64,000 bases of DNA from Adineta steineri. Lineage: Eukaryota; Rotifera; Eurotatoria; Adinetida; Adinetidae. The translations under genes and the position numbers were made by a program. Where the stretch lies: NCBI GenBank assembly GCA_905250115.1, contig CAJNOI010000003.1, positions 1,545,014 to 1,609,013 of the forward strand, given 5' to 3'. Shown piece by piece: positions 1-10,561 of the stretch (positions are counted from its first letter, which is position 1; the number at the start of each line of letters is the position of its first letter). A model generated the notes under the pieces. It was not told where the DNA came from. It did not search any database and saw nothing but the letters and a program-made list of their open reading frames with translations.

Positions 1-132
1 CGTATTACCTTATCAATCGGCTTCGTCCATTACGTTTTTAATATTTACAGAGTTGCTCTCTCTACGCGTGCCACTGAAAAATAGAATTAATTCAAAATAA
101 GTGAACAAAACATTCTTTTATTTATTTATTTA

Positions 133-3024
133 CTAAATACTCTTTATTATTTCCTTTTTTACGATTTCAATACTATTTTTCACATTTTTAATATGAGGAT
201 GAGTTGAAGGTAATGCACATTGCCATATATTCAGAGCACGTTCATAATATGAAAGTGTTTTGGAATAGTCTTTCATATTTCTATAAACCCAACCGATGTT
301 ATTGTATGAAGTAGCCAGATCAGGATGATTTGAAGGAAGAGTTTTTTGAAAAATTTCAAGTGCTTTTTCGTGATATGAAAGAGCTATCGGGTAGTCTCCC
401 ATCTTGTTATACACCAAACCGATGTCGTTGTATGAAGTAGCCAAAGAAGGATGGTTTGAAGGAAGTGTTTTTTGATCAATTTCAAGTACTTTTTCGTAAA
501 ACGAAAGTGCTTTCGAGTACTCTCTAATACTGGAATACACACTACCGATGTTGCTGTACGAAGCAGCAAAATGAGGATGATTTTGATGAAGAGTTTTTTT
601 ATAGATTTCAAGTGCTTTTTCGTAAAGTGAAAGTGCTTTCGAGTAATCTCCCATCTTGTCATACATCAAACCGATGTCGTTGTATGAAATAGCCAAATGA
701 GGATGATTTTGATGAAGAGTTTTTTTATATATTTCAAATGCTTTTTCGTAAAATGAAAGTGCTTCCGAGTACTCTCCCATCTTATCATACATCAAACCGA
801 TGTCGTTGTATGAAATAGCCAAATCAGGATGATTTGATGGAAGATTTGTTTTTAAAATTCCAAATGCTTTTTTGAAAATTGAAAGTGCTTTCGAGTACTC
901 TCCCATGTTATCATACACATTACTGATGTTGCTGTATAAAGTTGCCAAATGAGGATCATTTGAGGGAAGAGTTTTTTGACAAATTTCAAGTGCTTTTTCG
1001 TGAGATAAAAGTGCTTTCGAGTACTCTCCCATCTTGTCATACATCAAAGCGATATTGTTGTATGAAACAGCCAAATTAGGATGATTTGATGGAAGATTTG
1101 TTTTTAGAATTCCAAATGCTTTTTCGTAAAATGAAAGTGCTTTGGGACACTCTCCCATGTTCTCATAGACATTACTAATGTTGCCATATAAAGTAGCCAA
1201 ATGAGGATGATTTGAAGGAAGAGTTTTTCGATAAATTTCAAGTGATTTTTCGTAAAATGTAAGGACTTTGGAGTACTGTCCCATCATGTTATACGCAGTA
1301 CCAATGTTGTTATACGAAGCAGCCAACGAAGGATGATTTGAAGGAAGAGTTTTTTGAAAAATTTCAAGTGCTTTTTCGTAAAATAAAACTGCTTTCGAGT
1401 GCTCTCCCATGTGGTTATATACATTACCAATGTTGTTGTATGAAGTAGCCACATCAGAATGATTTGAAGGAAGAAATTTTTGCAAAATTTCAAGTGCTAT
1501 TTTGTAATATGAAAGCGCTTTCGAGTACTCTTCCATTTTGTCATACACACTACCGATGTTGCTGTATGAAGTAGCTAATAAAGGATGATTTAATGAACGA
1601 GTTTTTTGATAGATTTTAACTCCTTGTTGGTGATACCAAATAGCCTTTTCATAATCACCCTGCTCATCTTTGACATATCCCAGTCGATTATAATAATACT
1701 GCTTTTCATCCTCGTGAGATGTCTGTTCAATTAATACATGATATAATTCTTCAGCTTTATTAAATTGACCAATTTTAAGCAATAAGTCACCCAATCTCTG
1801 CCATCCAGTACTACCACCAGCTTCCTCTCGTATCCGATCAGTAAGCAATCGCAGTTGTTGATCATCATCCGACGTTAATTGTAGTTCAACTTGATAAAGT
1901 TGATTGTTAATGTCCATCACTTTAATTGCTCCCACTCGAAAGACGGTGTGCATTGAGAAGAGAATTTCTTCTTCATCTTTAAAATAACTCTTGTCTTTGA
2001 TAGAGGCAAATGGTGCTGATTTTATGCAAGGATCAATGGACATTATAAATAAAATGCCAACCATGTCAGCGTTTTGTGACGCACTATAAGCGAATCCAGA
2101 AGCTATCTCTTGTTCGGTACTAGTGGATAAAAAGTTGTTGAAAGACATTAAACCACCTTCTGTTTTTTTGAGTTTCTCGAAATTTGATTTGGATAGACCT
2201 TGCCCACGATAGACTGTGAATGGTTTGCTATGATCAGTATTAATCTGTTGTTGATGTAGATGATGAATCTGTATATGAAGATCATGAATAAGGAAACCCA
2301 TATTAATAATAGTATCGGCTTCCATAGAGCGAAGAGCATAATTCAACATAGAATAGATATATGATGGGTAAGTATACCACCAAATAGCTGATTGAGCATG
2401 ATATTCTTTTTCAAATCGATCGATATTGATTGCCGATCCGAATTTATTTTGTCGGCAGTATGAAGTAAATTCTGTAATGGCTTGTTCACCATGTTTCATA
2501 TCAAGAAGAATATCCTTGAATATTTGAGTGTACATAAATGTTGGTTCCAACTGATTCAAATTATCAGTTGAATCTATTTCAGTCACTGTTAAAAAACTCA
2601 CAGCAATCGAATCTTGATTGCATGTCTTAATACACGATTGTAATGATTTGCATAAGTCATTGATGTTGCTATGAACACTCTTGATTTTTTGACATTTTGT
2701 TGTCCATTCTTCTTGCAGGATTTCAATATCACTGAAGATATAAACACCATCCAACTGAGGAACATCATTGATGAAGGGTATAATGTGTTGAGCGATAGTG
2801 TTCTCGACAACGAGAAAAGATTTGATGTTTTCATTATCGGAAATAAAGTCGACGCATTCATCTCTCTGTGTAAAGACGTTGACATTGTTGGCACCGGTTT
2901 GTATTTGTGTCAGAATATGTTTGTAATCTTTGTTTGTTTCATCCATAGACTCATCTAACCAAATTAGTAGATGATCTTGTACGATACGTCTTCGCCGTTC
3001 GATACTATTAGGTACTGTGTCCAT
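133..3024 (-). CDS. ADP-ribosyltransferase / kinesin-light-chain-type TPR protein (963 aa)
   Basis: Single-exon gene, ATG at 3024. Residues 1-170 form an alpha/beta N-terminal region I cannot assign. About 180-385 match the arginine-specific (R-S-E class) NAD+ ADP-ribosyltransferase fold: Arg273 in YRGQ, the STS motif at 300-302, and the catalytic E-x-E at 351-353 in a DEEEILF context. So transfer of ADP-ribose from NAD+ to protein arginine is the expected activity. Residues ~400-477 hold two divergent TPRs; 478-939 are eleven 42-residue TPR units of the kinesin-light-chain type (SNHPxLAxSYNNIG...YSKALxFYEKALEI), plus a partial last unit. No signal peptide or membrane helix is seen, so it is probably cytosolic. 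This fusion is known as an expanded family in bdelloid rotifers. Target and physiological role are unknown. Units are so alike at DNA level that copy number may vary between alleles. Confidence 0.9.
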   Translation of the reverse strand: MDTVPNSIERRRRIVQDHLLIWLDESMDETNKDYKHILTQIQTGANNVNVFTQRDECVDFISDNENIKSFLVVENTIAQHIIPFINDVPQLDGVYIFSDIEILQEEWTTKCQKIKSVHSNINDLCKSLQSCIKTCNQDSIAVSFLTVTEIDSTDNLNQLEPTFMYTQIFKDILLDMKHGEQAITEFTSYCRQNKFGSAINIDRFEKEYHAQSAIWWYTYPSYIYSMLNYALRSMEADTIINMGFLIHDLHIQIHHLHQQQINTDHSKPFTVYRGQGLSKSNFEKLKKTEGGLMSFNNFLSTSTEQEIASGFAYSASQNADMVGILFIMSIDPCIKSAPFASIKDKSYFKDEEEILFSMHTVFRVGAIKVMDINNQLYQVELQLTSDDDQQLRLLTDRIREEAGGSTGWQRLGDLLLKIGQFNKAEELYHVLIEQTSHEDEKQYYYNRLGYVKDEQGDYEKAIWYHQQGVKIYQKTRSLNHPLLATSYSNIGSVYDKMEEYSKALSYYKIALEILQKFLPSNHSDVATSYNNIGNVYNHMGEHSKAVLFYEKALEIFQKTLPSNHPSLAASYNNIGTAYNMMGQYSKVLTFYEKSLEIYRKTLPSNHPHLATLYGNISNVYENMGECPKALSFYEKAFGILKTNLPSNHPNLAVSYNNIALMYDKMGEYSKALLSHEKALEICQKTLPSNDPHLATLYSNISNVYDNMGEYSKALSIFKKAFGILKTNLPSNHPDLAISYNDIGLMYDKMGEYSEALSFYEKAFEIYKKTLHQNHPHLAISYNDIGLMYDKMGDYSKALSLYEKALEIYKKTLHQNHPHFAASYSNIGSVYSSIREYSKALSFYEKVLEIDQKTLPSNHPSLATSYNDIGLVYNKMGDYPIALSYHEKALEIFQKTLPSNHPDLATSYNNIGWVYRNMKDYSKTLSYYERALNIWQCALPSTHPHIKNVKNSIEIVKKEIIKSI
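478..1594 (-). repeat. 126-bp coding tandem repeat (TPR array)
   Basis: Array of 126-bp units encoding 42-residue TPRs inside the ADP-ribosyltransferase gene; it continues less regularly on both sides. A higher-order 252-bp duplication is visible: 712-963 and 964-1215 share unit types not found elsewhere in the array (a GILKTNLP-ending unit followed by a LMYDKMGEYS unit). Confidence 0.8.
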
Positions 3025-4494
3025 TTCGTGTATTATGTCGATTTTTCGACTGAATAGATGAAGTGAAAGAGATGAATAAGCTCGATTATTTATATGAGTA
3101 TGGAATATCTTTGTGTAAAGAATAGTACGGCGCCATTGTCTATCTTTACATGTTTATTTAGTTTATTTATAATAGAACTTTGTCCTCTGTATCCTTTCAT
3201 TTACGCTATTGAGCCAGGTGACGACAAAGGACGAAAAACAAAGAACTCATTTTTTTTCAACTTTCCTCAGAGATAAGAGATAATATTGTCAGTAACAGAA
3301 AAACACATTAAAAGTCACGCTGCATTTTCTTTTGCGTTGAAATTACATATAAGGACACAAACTAAATGATCGTGTTTTTTTTGTAAACGATCAAAAAATC
3401 TATCCAATCTTGTACACATATTATCAACAAAAAGAGTAAATAACAACAAATATTAAATTCATTGTTCGATAAATTAACAATTTATTCAGTATTAGAATCA
3501 TAATTAAAACTAGCAAAACTACTCGCCGCTACAGGAAAATTGAGAATATGAAGGGTGTGGGTGTATCTTATTTATATCACCCACACCCACACCCTCAGAA
3601 AGGCACATAATATAAGATCTTGTTTTACTATTTGTCATTATCTTTTTCAGAGATAATTAATAGGTGGAGACTTACTCCAATGTCATTCTCAGAGACGACT
3701 TTTTGTTTTTCTAAATCATCGGTCCTTCAAAATTTGGAGCTTCGTATGACATTTCTCAATTGAGTAAAGGAAGTACTGAAGTTATATTTTACTAAGAATG
3801 ATGTAACTCTTAACTTTAATGAAGTCTACCATAATGTTTAGTCATTATCGATTTGATAATTATCTAACTAGTAGTTGGATAATAGTGAAAATTTTTATAA
3901 AAATATTGTGCAATATATGATAACAATGATCTTCAACTTGGTAACAAATATTATGATAGGATGAAGTATTTTTATTCAGTTACCGATCACTATTTGAACT
4001 TTTTCATATAATAAAACATTTTACATATGTCATCGATCCATTAGAGTTAAAGAAATATTACTGATTTTCATCTATCGAATCACTACTACTTCGTATCTTT
4101 TCATTATTACGTGAAATTTTCTTCATAACTCCTTCAACTTCAAGAAATATTTCTTAATGTTCATATAAAGATATGATATGAAGAGAACAATGTAAATAGA
4201 TATATCTCAATCTAAGCATCTTATCTGGAACAATTTTTTAGTTTGATAAGAAGATTAAGTGTAAAAAAAAGAAATTGAATAAAATACTTAATAAAATATT
4301 CTTTACGATAAATCTGTCAGAAGAGAAAAAAATTGACAGAATGAAAGAAAAGTATGAACAAATGAAACAGAAAAAAAAGGTGCCTAGAAACATCTGCATG
4401 TATTGAGTTGCGTCGATAGTATCTCCATGTTAACGGGCAAATGCACATACATATATTGAGCAATCGGGAAGAATACAAATACTTTCAATAGAAA
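3025..4494. other. Intergenic: divergent upstream region of the ART-TPR and C2HC genes
   Basis: AT-rich spacer between two divergently transcribed genes. Apart from the telomere-like hairpin at 3552-3595 I see no coding potential I trust; the open frame at 3094-3276 has no homology I recognise. Confidence 0.5.
3552..3595. repeat. Telomere-like hairpin 1 (GGGTGT / ACACCC)
   Basis: A G-rich arm (GGGTGTGGGTGT, 3553-3564) is followed after a short AT spacer by an 18-base C-rich arm (3578-3595) that is its inverted complement. The unit matches the bdelloid telomere repeat TGTGGG. Two further copies of this arrangement lie at 23401-23461 and 60071-60126. Confidence 0.8.
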
Positions 4495-5491
4495 ATGAAC
4501 GACAACGAAGAAGACGATACTATTAATGACAATGGTATAGAAGAATCACTCCAAGACATGATTCAATGTCCAGCATGTCAACGACGAATGCGTTCAGATG
4601 TTTATTCTAAACATCCAAATGTTTGTCGTGAAAATCTAACAAAAAAACGTAATAGAAATATATTTGATATGACACAATATCGTTCAATAAGATCAGGTGA
4701 CAAAACTATACCAGTGCATAAACTATCATCAATCGATGAAAAAAAATCAAACAATAATAAAAACAACGATAACAATCTTAATAATATACGACCATCTCAA
4801 ACACGTAGTGCAAAACGTGATCGTCGATCGGATACAGTTATACCTCCTATTATCAATAATTTCTGTATGTAAATAAATTAAATATTTTAAAGTATATCAG
4901 ATATATTTTTGAAAATGAACCTGAAAAGTATAAAAATTAATTTTATTCGAAGTAATACTCTTGAAACAAGGTCAGTTTGTATAAACATAATCTTTCTTTC
5001 ATCATAAAATCTTACTGAACACATAGCAATCACCTCGAGACATAGTAACTTCAGTTCAAATAAAAATCTTATTTTATTTTATTTTAGGTTGTCCAAATTG
5101 TAAACGTACATTTTGTGAAAAAGCATATGATCGTCATGTTACATTTTGTTCAAGTAAATTAAAACAATTACAACAACCACCATCCGAAGAAACACTTCTT
5201 GCTCGATTGAAACTTGATCGTCGTATTAAATTCAGTTCAAATCGTATTGTTTCAACACTTTCTCATACATCACCTGTCGTTACTACACCTATTCAAACTT
5301 CTAATATTAATAAACAAATATCATCATTGCCAAATGAAGCACTTTGTCTATTATCAATGCGAAAAAAACATTCAGATACATTAGCACGTTGTCCATGGTG
5401 TTCAAAACCGTATATGCCTAATTGTATACATTATTGTAGAAATTCAAAAGAATTATTTTCAATTCATTCAAAAATAAAAAATATAGTCTAG
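4495..5491 (+). CDS. C2HC zinc-finger protein (ZC2HC1-like, 257 aa)
   Basis: Two exons, 4495-4864 and 5088-5491, joined by a GTATGT...TTTTAG intron; together 774 nt. Three zinc-finger-like modules of the zf-C2HC_2 type are visible: CPACQRR...H-x3-C in exon 1; CPNCKRTF...RH-x3-C directly after the splice junction; and a degenerate CPWCSKPY...H-x-x-C near the C-terminus. Modules of this type occur in ZC2HC1A/ZNF474-like proteins, some of them linked to cilia, but the molecular function is poorly defined. A low-complexity Asn/Lys stretch separates the first two fingers. Family assignment rests on the finger spacing only. Confidence 0.8.
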
Positions 5492-6039
5492 AAATCAAGA
5501 TTAATTTTACTATGAAATAGAAAGAATTTATTAGTATTTGAGTAAATGTTCATTCATTTAGTGAATAATAGACTTCTTCAAGCCTTACAGTTGAAAATAA
5601 ATATTGAAGTTACAATAACAATTAATTGATCAACTTCTAATCCATTAGTATCGGCTAGAGTGTTAATTGTATTTGTATAAAACACTGTTACGATACTTAT
5701 ATAGACACAATCGATATTTCTTTTATTTGAATCATATTCTCATAATTGTTCTTGTGTAAATTTTATCTTTTAAATGATTTATAATCAAACCACCAATAAC
5801 AATCGAAATAAAAATTGTAAATAGATCAAAATGATCTATAGTTAATATATTAATTTGTTTCATTCTAGAAATCAAATAAGAAAAAAAAATGAAACTATTT
5901 GTTTTCCATACTGATGCACGGAGATAATATGTTTATACAAAAAGAAAAAATGGTAGGAAGGAAAATACAAGTCGTAATATATAGTCTAACAAGGGACAAA
6001 AAAAACAAACGGAAAGGATACTGTAGAAGTTGAATATGT
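5492..6039. other. Intergenic between convergent genes
   Basis: AT-rich spacer between the 3' ends of the C2HC gene and NDUFB10. Nothing beyond probable 3' UTR sequence is visible. Confidence 0.5.
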
Positions 6040-6609
6040 CTATCGAGTTTCCATTGGCATGGGAATGCTCTTGATGTAATCTTTAGTTTTCTTTTCGTAT
6101 TCACGTTCAATTGCCCATCCTTTAAGATCAACTTCAGGATGACGACGCATCCAAATCATATGATGTTTTTGTTTCATATAAGCATCAATACAACTATGTG
6201 GTACACCCATTTCACCATATTTTTGATACCAATTAGCATGTGATTCAAATAAAGCATCTTTTTCTTTTGCACATTTATCTAATGCATCAATACGACCCTC
6301 ATATGCAATACAACGTGTTAAACGATCATGAAGAATTTCAACAATCATTGTATCAATACGTTTTTCACGTAAAAATGACATTTCAGCTTCATAAAAACAT
6401 ATTTGATCTTGAATTTCACATTGATCAATTGTTTTAACTGTACCAAATTTACGATGATAATATGGATAAGCTGATCCACGAAAACGTTCGACGAAATTTC
6501 GATGAAACCATCGAACAGGACGTAAATAAAGCATATCAATAGTTGTATAACCAAGATCAGACCATTTATTAAGTCCATAGACATGTTCCGGTGGTGTTGG
6601 TTCTGGCAT
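6040..6609 (-). CDS. NDUFB10: NADH dehydrogenase [ubiquinone] 1 beta subcomplex subunit 10 (PDSW)
   Basis: A 189-residue protein starting MPEPTPPEHVYG. Accessory subunit of mitochondrial complex I, on the intermembrane-space side of the membrane arm. The alignment with animal NDUFB10 is convincing through its centre: YPYYHRKF, C-x6-C followed by YEAEM, then DRLTRC, WYQKYGEMG and MKQKHHMIWMRR. Conserved cysteines fit the disulfide-bonded CHCH-like class. The frame stays open 28 codons upstream of 6609, but that part looks like intron or leader: on the minus strand a T-rich tract ending in TTTTTAG lies 7 bases before this ATG, suggesting a 5' UTR or spliced-leader acceptor. Confidence 0.9.
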   Translation of the reverse strand: MPEPTPPEHVYGLNKWSDLGYTTIDMLYLRPVRWFHRNFVERFRGSAYPYYHRKFGTVKTIDQCEIQDQICFYEAEMSFLREKRIDTMIVEILHDRLTRCIAYEGRIDALDKCAKEKDALFESHANWYQKYGEMGVPHSCIDAYMKQKHHMIWMRRHPEVDLKGWAIEREYEKKTKDYIKSIPMPMETR

Positions 6610-6693
6610 TTTAATTCTAAAAACAAAAAAAAACAAACAAAAATAAATTTTTCCAATACTGTAGATCATCAATCGGCTTTTTTTTGCAAGCAA

Positions 6694-8460
6694 AAAAAAC
6701 AGGTGGACATGTTCGGTTATATGTGGCTATACTAGCGCTAGTTTATTCTGATTGGATGTAGCGCTACATATTGATTATAATAAAGTGAAAAATTTTCAAA
6801 AATCTAATTTTATTCTAAAAGAAAAATTAGATTTTAGATTTTTGATCCATAGAATTTTATATATAACATAAAATCAGTTATAAAAGTTGTAATTAGCTAC
6901 GATAATCAACCAATCAAATAAATTAAATTTACTGAAATATATCGGTTGCATAAATGAAACTTTGTAGTACTATCATCAATTAAAAATCTAAATGCAATTT
7001 CATATGATAGAAACAATTGATAATTATTCAAATTATATCATAACAATTTGCTATAGAAATATTGAATTAACTTTCATTTAAATCAATTGAAGAAGTAGAG
7101 ACAAAACTATTTAAAATATTACGTGGAGGTGGTGGCTCAGCATTAAAACTGAAAACAATGCATTGGTGGTACTAATGCTAATTTAATGCATAAATCGATA
7201 TTAAATGTTTCCTTTACAATAAGAAATCTGTGCATTATTTTCATATTAATGCTAAGCCATCACTCCTAATGTTACGTTAATTCACAATGAATTCAATTTT
7301 TAATAATTGTTTTTAGTTTGAAGCTTGTAGTCTCAGTTGTACGATATCTTACACTGGGTTCGTTCAAATCAGAGCAGAAACTATCAAGATTGTCGACACT
7401 TCGACAAAAACTTGATTTTGTGCCACTAGTTCTATTCAGAGTACTAGAAAAATTATGCTGAGTTACAGTGATCAAAAAATTGACGTCTTTACTTCTTCTT
7501 TTATCTCGACCCGATGAAAACAAGAAATACTTATTTATTCTCGCCCACTCAACACTAATGTATAACTACGATCTTTTTACTCCTTATTCACTTATCAAAA
7601 AAAAATGTTCTTTATAATTTTATCAGACAGATTTATTAGGATTTCATTTCAAATTTGATCTTTAATGATTATATTACACTAAGCATTGCTTACTCTAAAA
7701 TATCACCTTACTTAATCTGTTTATTTTCAACGCATGTTTTCTTCAACATATAAATTTAATCATATTAAACAAACAACTAAAAATATCTTCATTTCATTAC
7801 AACTTATATTAATTTTTCTTGTACTCAACCAATTTCTAAATTAGTTTATAATTTATTAAAACCTACGCTATGTAGGCAAGGATTATTTTCTTCAACATCT
7901 GTTCGTCTTATATTCCATATTGTAAAAGTGATCTTAATCCGCTTTCTGAGCTCAATATTCACATTAAAAAGTCTGAAAATAGTTACAATTACTGCAAATA
8001 CTCTTTAATATTTTTGTTCATTATATTTAAGAATTATGTATAAGCACTCATATTTCTATACGAGAAAAACTTCATTCTGTCAATTTCATAAATCAATTTT
8101 ATTTTGACGAAAGCAAAAAAAATCATTTCTAATGTATTTCAATGACATATTCTAAAACGACTCAAATAAAGATAGACATATTATTATTGTTTTCAGTCGT
8201 TCGCAATTCTACGTTTTAAGAATTCAATGGCAAAATAGAATGTACTTTGACACCACGTACGATTATACTATTTTTATGTTTCTTTAATTTGTATTTATAA
8301 TAGTCGGAGAGAGAGAGAGAAAGAAAGAGAAAAAAGACATTGACCGTTCATTTTTTATATGACATTTCCTTAAGTAAAGTGTTTCGTAACACGCATATTT
8401 ACAAGAAAAAATAAATAATCATCGCAACATATATACTTATTTTTCATTTCGATTATTATC
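6694..8460. other. Intergenic: MITE-like repeat, AT hairpin, purine tract
   Basis: About 1.8 kb with no supportable gene. It holds an AT-rich hairpin (arms 6798-6811 and 6823-6835), a possible short inverted-repeat element (7129-7263) and a GA-rich purine tract (about 8308-8336). A 76-codon frame on the minus strand at 7293-7523 has no recognisable features. Confidence 0.5.
7129..7263. mobile_element. Candidate 135-bp MITE-like element
   Basis: Ends form an imperfect terminal inverted repeat: GTGGTGGCTCAGCATTA at 7129-7145 against the complement of 7247-7263, 15 of 17 matching. No open frame inside. The sequence TTACGT occurs just outside both ends (7119-7124 and 7271-7276), but not at equal distance, so a target-site duplication is not established. 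Confidence 0.4.
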
Positions 8461-8847
8461 ATGAATTATCAAAGACAAATCCTTCTTCTTCTACTTTTTG
8501 TACAGGTTAGTCTTGACAAAAGTCTTAACACTTTCATAACATTATTTATATTCTATTAGACAGTTCATTTACTTGAAACATGGGATGAATCTTCATCTGA
8601 TATATGGTCAACTCCACCACCATATTTCAAAGATGTTGATGATCATAATGATAATGATAATATGAATGAAGATGATCTATCTGAAGAATTCCTGCCTGTA
8701 ACATATAAACTAAGACAAGCGTTAGCTGGTTATGCTTATTTTAATCATCACGATCGAAGAAAAAAATCTAAACTTGAAACACCAAAAGTACAAAATGAAA
8801 ACTATTTACAAGGACTTTGGACAATGCCCGGACGACGACGACGTTAG
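8461..8847 (+). CDS. Putative neuropeptide/prohormone precursor (110 aa)
   Basis: Two exons, 8461-8505 and 8560-8847 (phase 0 intron, GTTAGT...TATTAG). The N-terminus MNYQRQILLLLLFVQ is a signal peptide. An acidic Asp/Asn-rich spacer follows. Near the C-terminus is a tetrabasic site RRKK, and the protein ends NYLQGLWTMPGRRRR. Gly followed by basic residues is the standard signal for C-terminal amidation, so processing would release a ~21-residue peptide ending ...GLWTMP-amide. I do not recognise the peptide family; a Pro-amide end also occurs in calcitonin/DH31 peptides, but nothing else here matches them. The stop codon directly after RRRR fits a single-peptide precursor. A run of AATAAA-like sequence follows from about 8920. 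Confidence 0.65.
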
Positions 8848-9062
8848 TCATTGAAACAGTCATCGATATGAGAAAAAAAAACATCAGTTTCCTGTATATT
8901 TTTTAAATACAGAACCTAGAAAATAAAAATAATAAAAAAAAAGATAAAAGTTGGAAGAAAACAGATGCTTTATATTCTCATTCGCAATACTAAGGATAAT
9001 AAATACGATTGATATCGAAAAGAAAGATTTACTTTTGATTCATAATACTAATAAAAAATAAG

Positions 9063-9789
9063 ATGACATCCATTTTATTCATAGCATTTATTTCATTATT
9101 CGGATTATCTAGTGTATATTCAAGTGAGTATTTAATTGAATCATTAATTATCTAATTAAAATCTATATAAACAGATATAGCCGATTTCGACTGCTTCGAA
9201 CGAGTTGATCCTGGTCCAGGTCGTGCATACTTTGAAGTATATGGTTGGAACGCACAGAATAAAACATGTACCAAATTTATTTATGGTGGTGCACTAGGTA
9301 ATCGTAACAGATTTGAAGCAAGTGAAGAATGCCTTCAATCATGTCATGATGCTGTTTTAAGTACGTTTTGTATTATTTTATAATGTAAATTATTCTTGAA
9401 ATTTTTTAGGTAAACAATTACATTTCAATCCAACTCGTCGTTATAGTGCAGTAAATCGTTTACATGAACAATTTCAAATTGCATTAAATTTAGAACAAGT
9501 TGAAAATGGTTATTTTAAATTGATTGCTCAACCTGATGGAAAATTACTAAGCGTAGTTATTCCAAATGGAAAACCAAGTATTGAAATACAAGATTTTACT
9601 GGTGAAGAAACACAATTGTGGGATATTATTCCAACAGGTGAAAAAGATTATTATAGAATTAAAACACGATCTAAAGTATTCGATCGTATGGATTTCATGT
9701 TTTTACAAGTTACAAATGATGATCAAACACAAGTTAATTTAGCTAAACGTGATAATTCGTATCTTGGTCAACAATGGCGATTTATTTAA
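9063..9789 (+). CDS. Secreted Kunitz-domain protein with C-terminal ricin-like beta-trefoil region (208 aa)
   Basis: Exons 9063-9123, 9175-9360, 9410-9789, introns all phase 1. Signal peptide at 1-20. Residues 27-77 are a Kunitz/BPTI domain: cysteines 27, 52, 73 and 77 fall exactly at BPTI positions 5, 30, 51 and 55, and the FIYGG motif is present at 55-59. The two residues that should form the Cys14-Cys38 bridge are Gly36 and Ala60, so that disulfide is lost as a pair. The P1-equivalent residue is Arg37, typical of trypsin-like protease inhibitors. Residues ~85-208 carry two Q-x-W motifs (TQLWDI, GQQWRF), as in ricin-type carbohydrate-binding trefoils, though only part of a trefoil is obvious. 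It is likely secreted; inhibitory activity is unproven. Confidence 0.75.
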
Positions 9790-10561
9790 TGTGTTTAAGA
9801 AGAAAAAAATAAAATATATAAAATTTAAGTTTTTTATGTTTATTAAATAAACTTTCGTTCACGTCACGATATTTATTCATTAATTATCATTTAATTCATA
9901 ATTACGATAATATTTGCTTGTAACTTTGAGTAATAAAAAATAAAGACCTTTACATAGTTACTAATGATAGTTCGCTGATGTGTGCAAGGATGTTTTTGTT
10001 ATTGTTATTGAATTTCGATCATTCGGCTTAACTTCTGTCATGCATTTTTTGTATTTCAAAATTTATCTTTTGTCGCTCTTCTCTTTTATTACTATTATAG
10101 TAAACTATTGTAGATAATGACCTTGGATTTCAAATACAATATTAGAACACGTATTTTTTTCTCTCTATATCATATAATTGAACACGTATAAATACAAAAC
10201 TTTAAAAATTTTAAGGTTAACGGAAATAAGACATCTAAGTTCGTTTAATGAACAATTATAGACGTGTATAATAGACTTTGATTATATTTTATATAAATTC
10301 ACTATTAAAAGTCAAGGCTAAGATTTAGCTGTAATATCTTCAAATGTTTGTCATTATGTCGTGAATATCGTATATAAAGCGACATTCTTTCACGTATAGA
10401 TTTAATCCTAATAAGATAGAGAGAGAAAAAAGATAGAGAGAGGGAAGCTCCGACTTCTCAACATATAAACGACGTTTATAACTGCAAGTTAATCGACATT
10501 TTGGATTTTATTACTTTATATTTCATTTCTTGAATCAATACGAAAGAATCGTTGTACAAAT
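9790..10561. other. Intergenic
   Basis: AT-rich spacer. A GA-rich tract (about 10417-10442) lies about 120 bases before the next start codon; otherwise nothing is seen. Confidence 0.5.

Noticed and set aside
384..1493. Additional short minus-strand frames over the TPR array
   Set aside because: Shifted-frame shadows of the 126-bp coding repeat.
7293..7523. 76-codon Ser/Arg-rich frame on the minus strand
   Set aside because: No domain, no splice partners, no signal peptide; length is within chance expectation.
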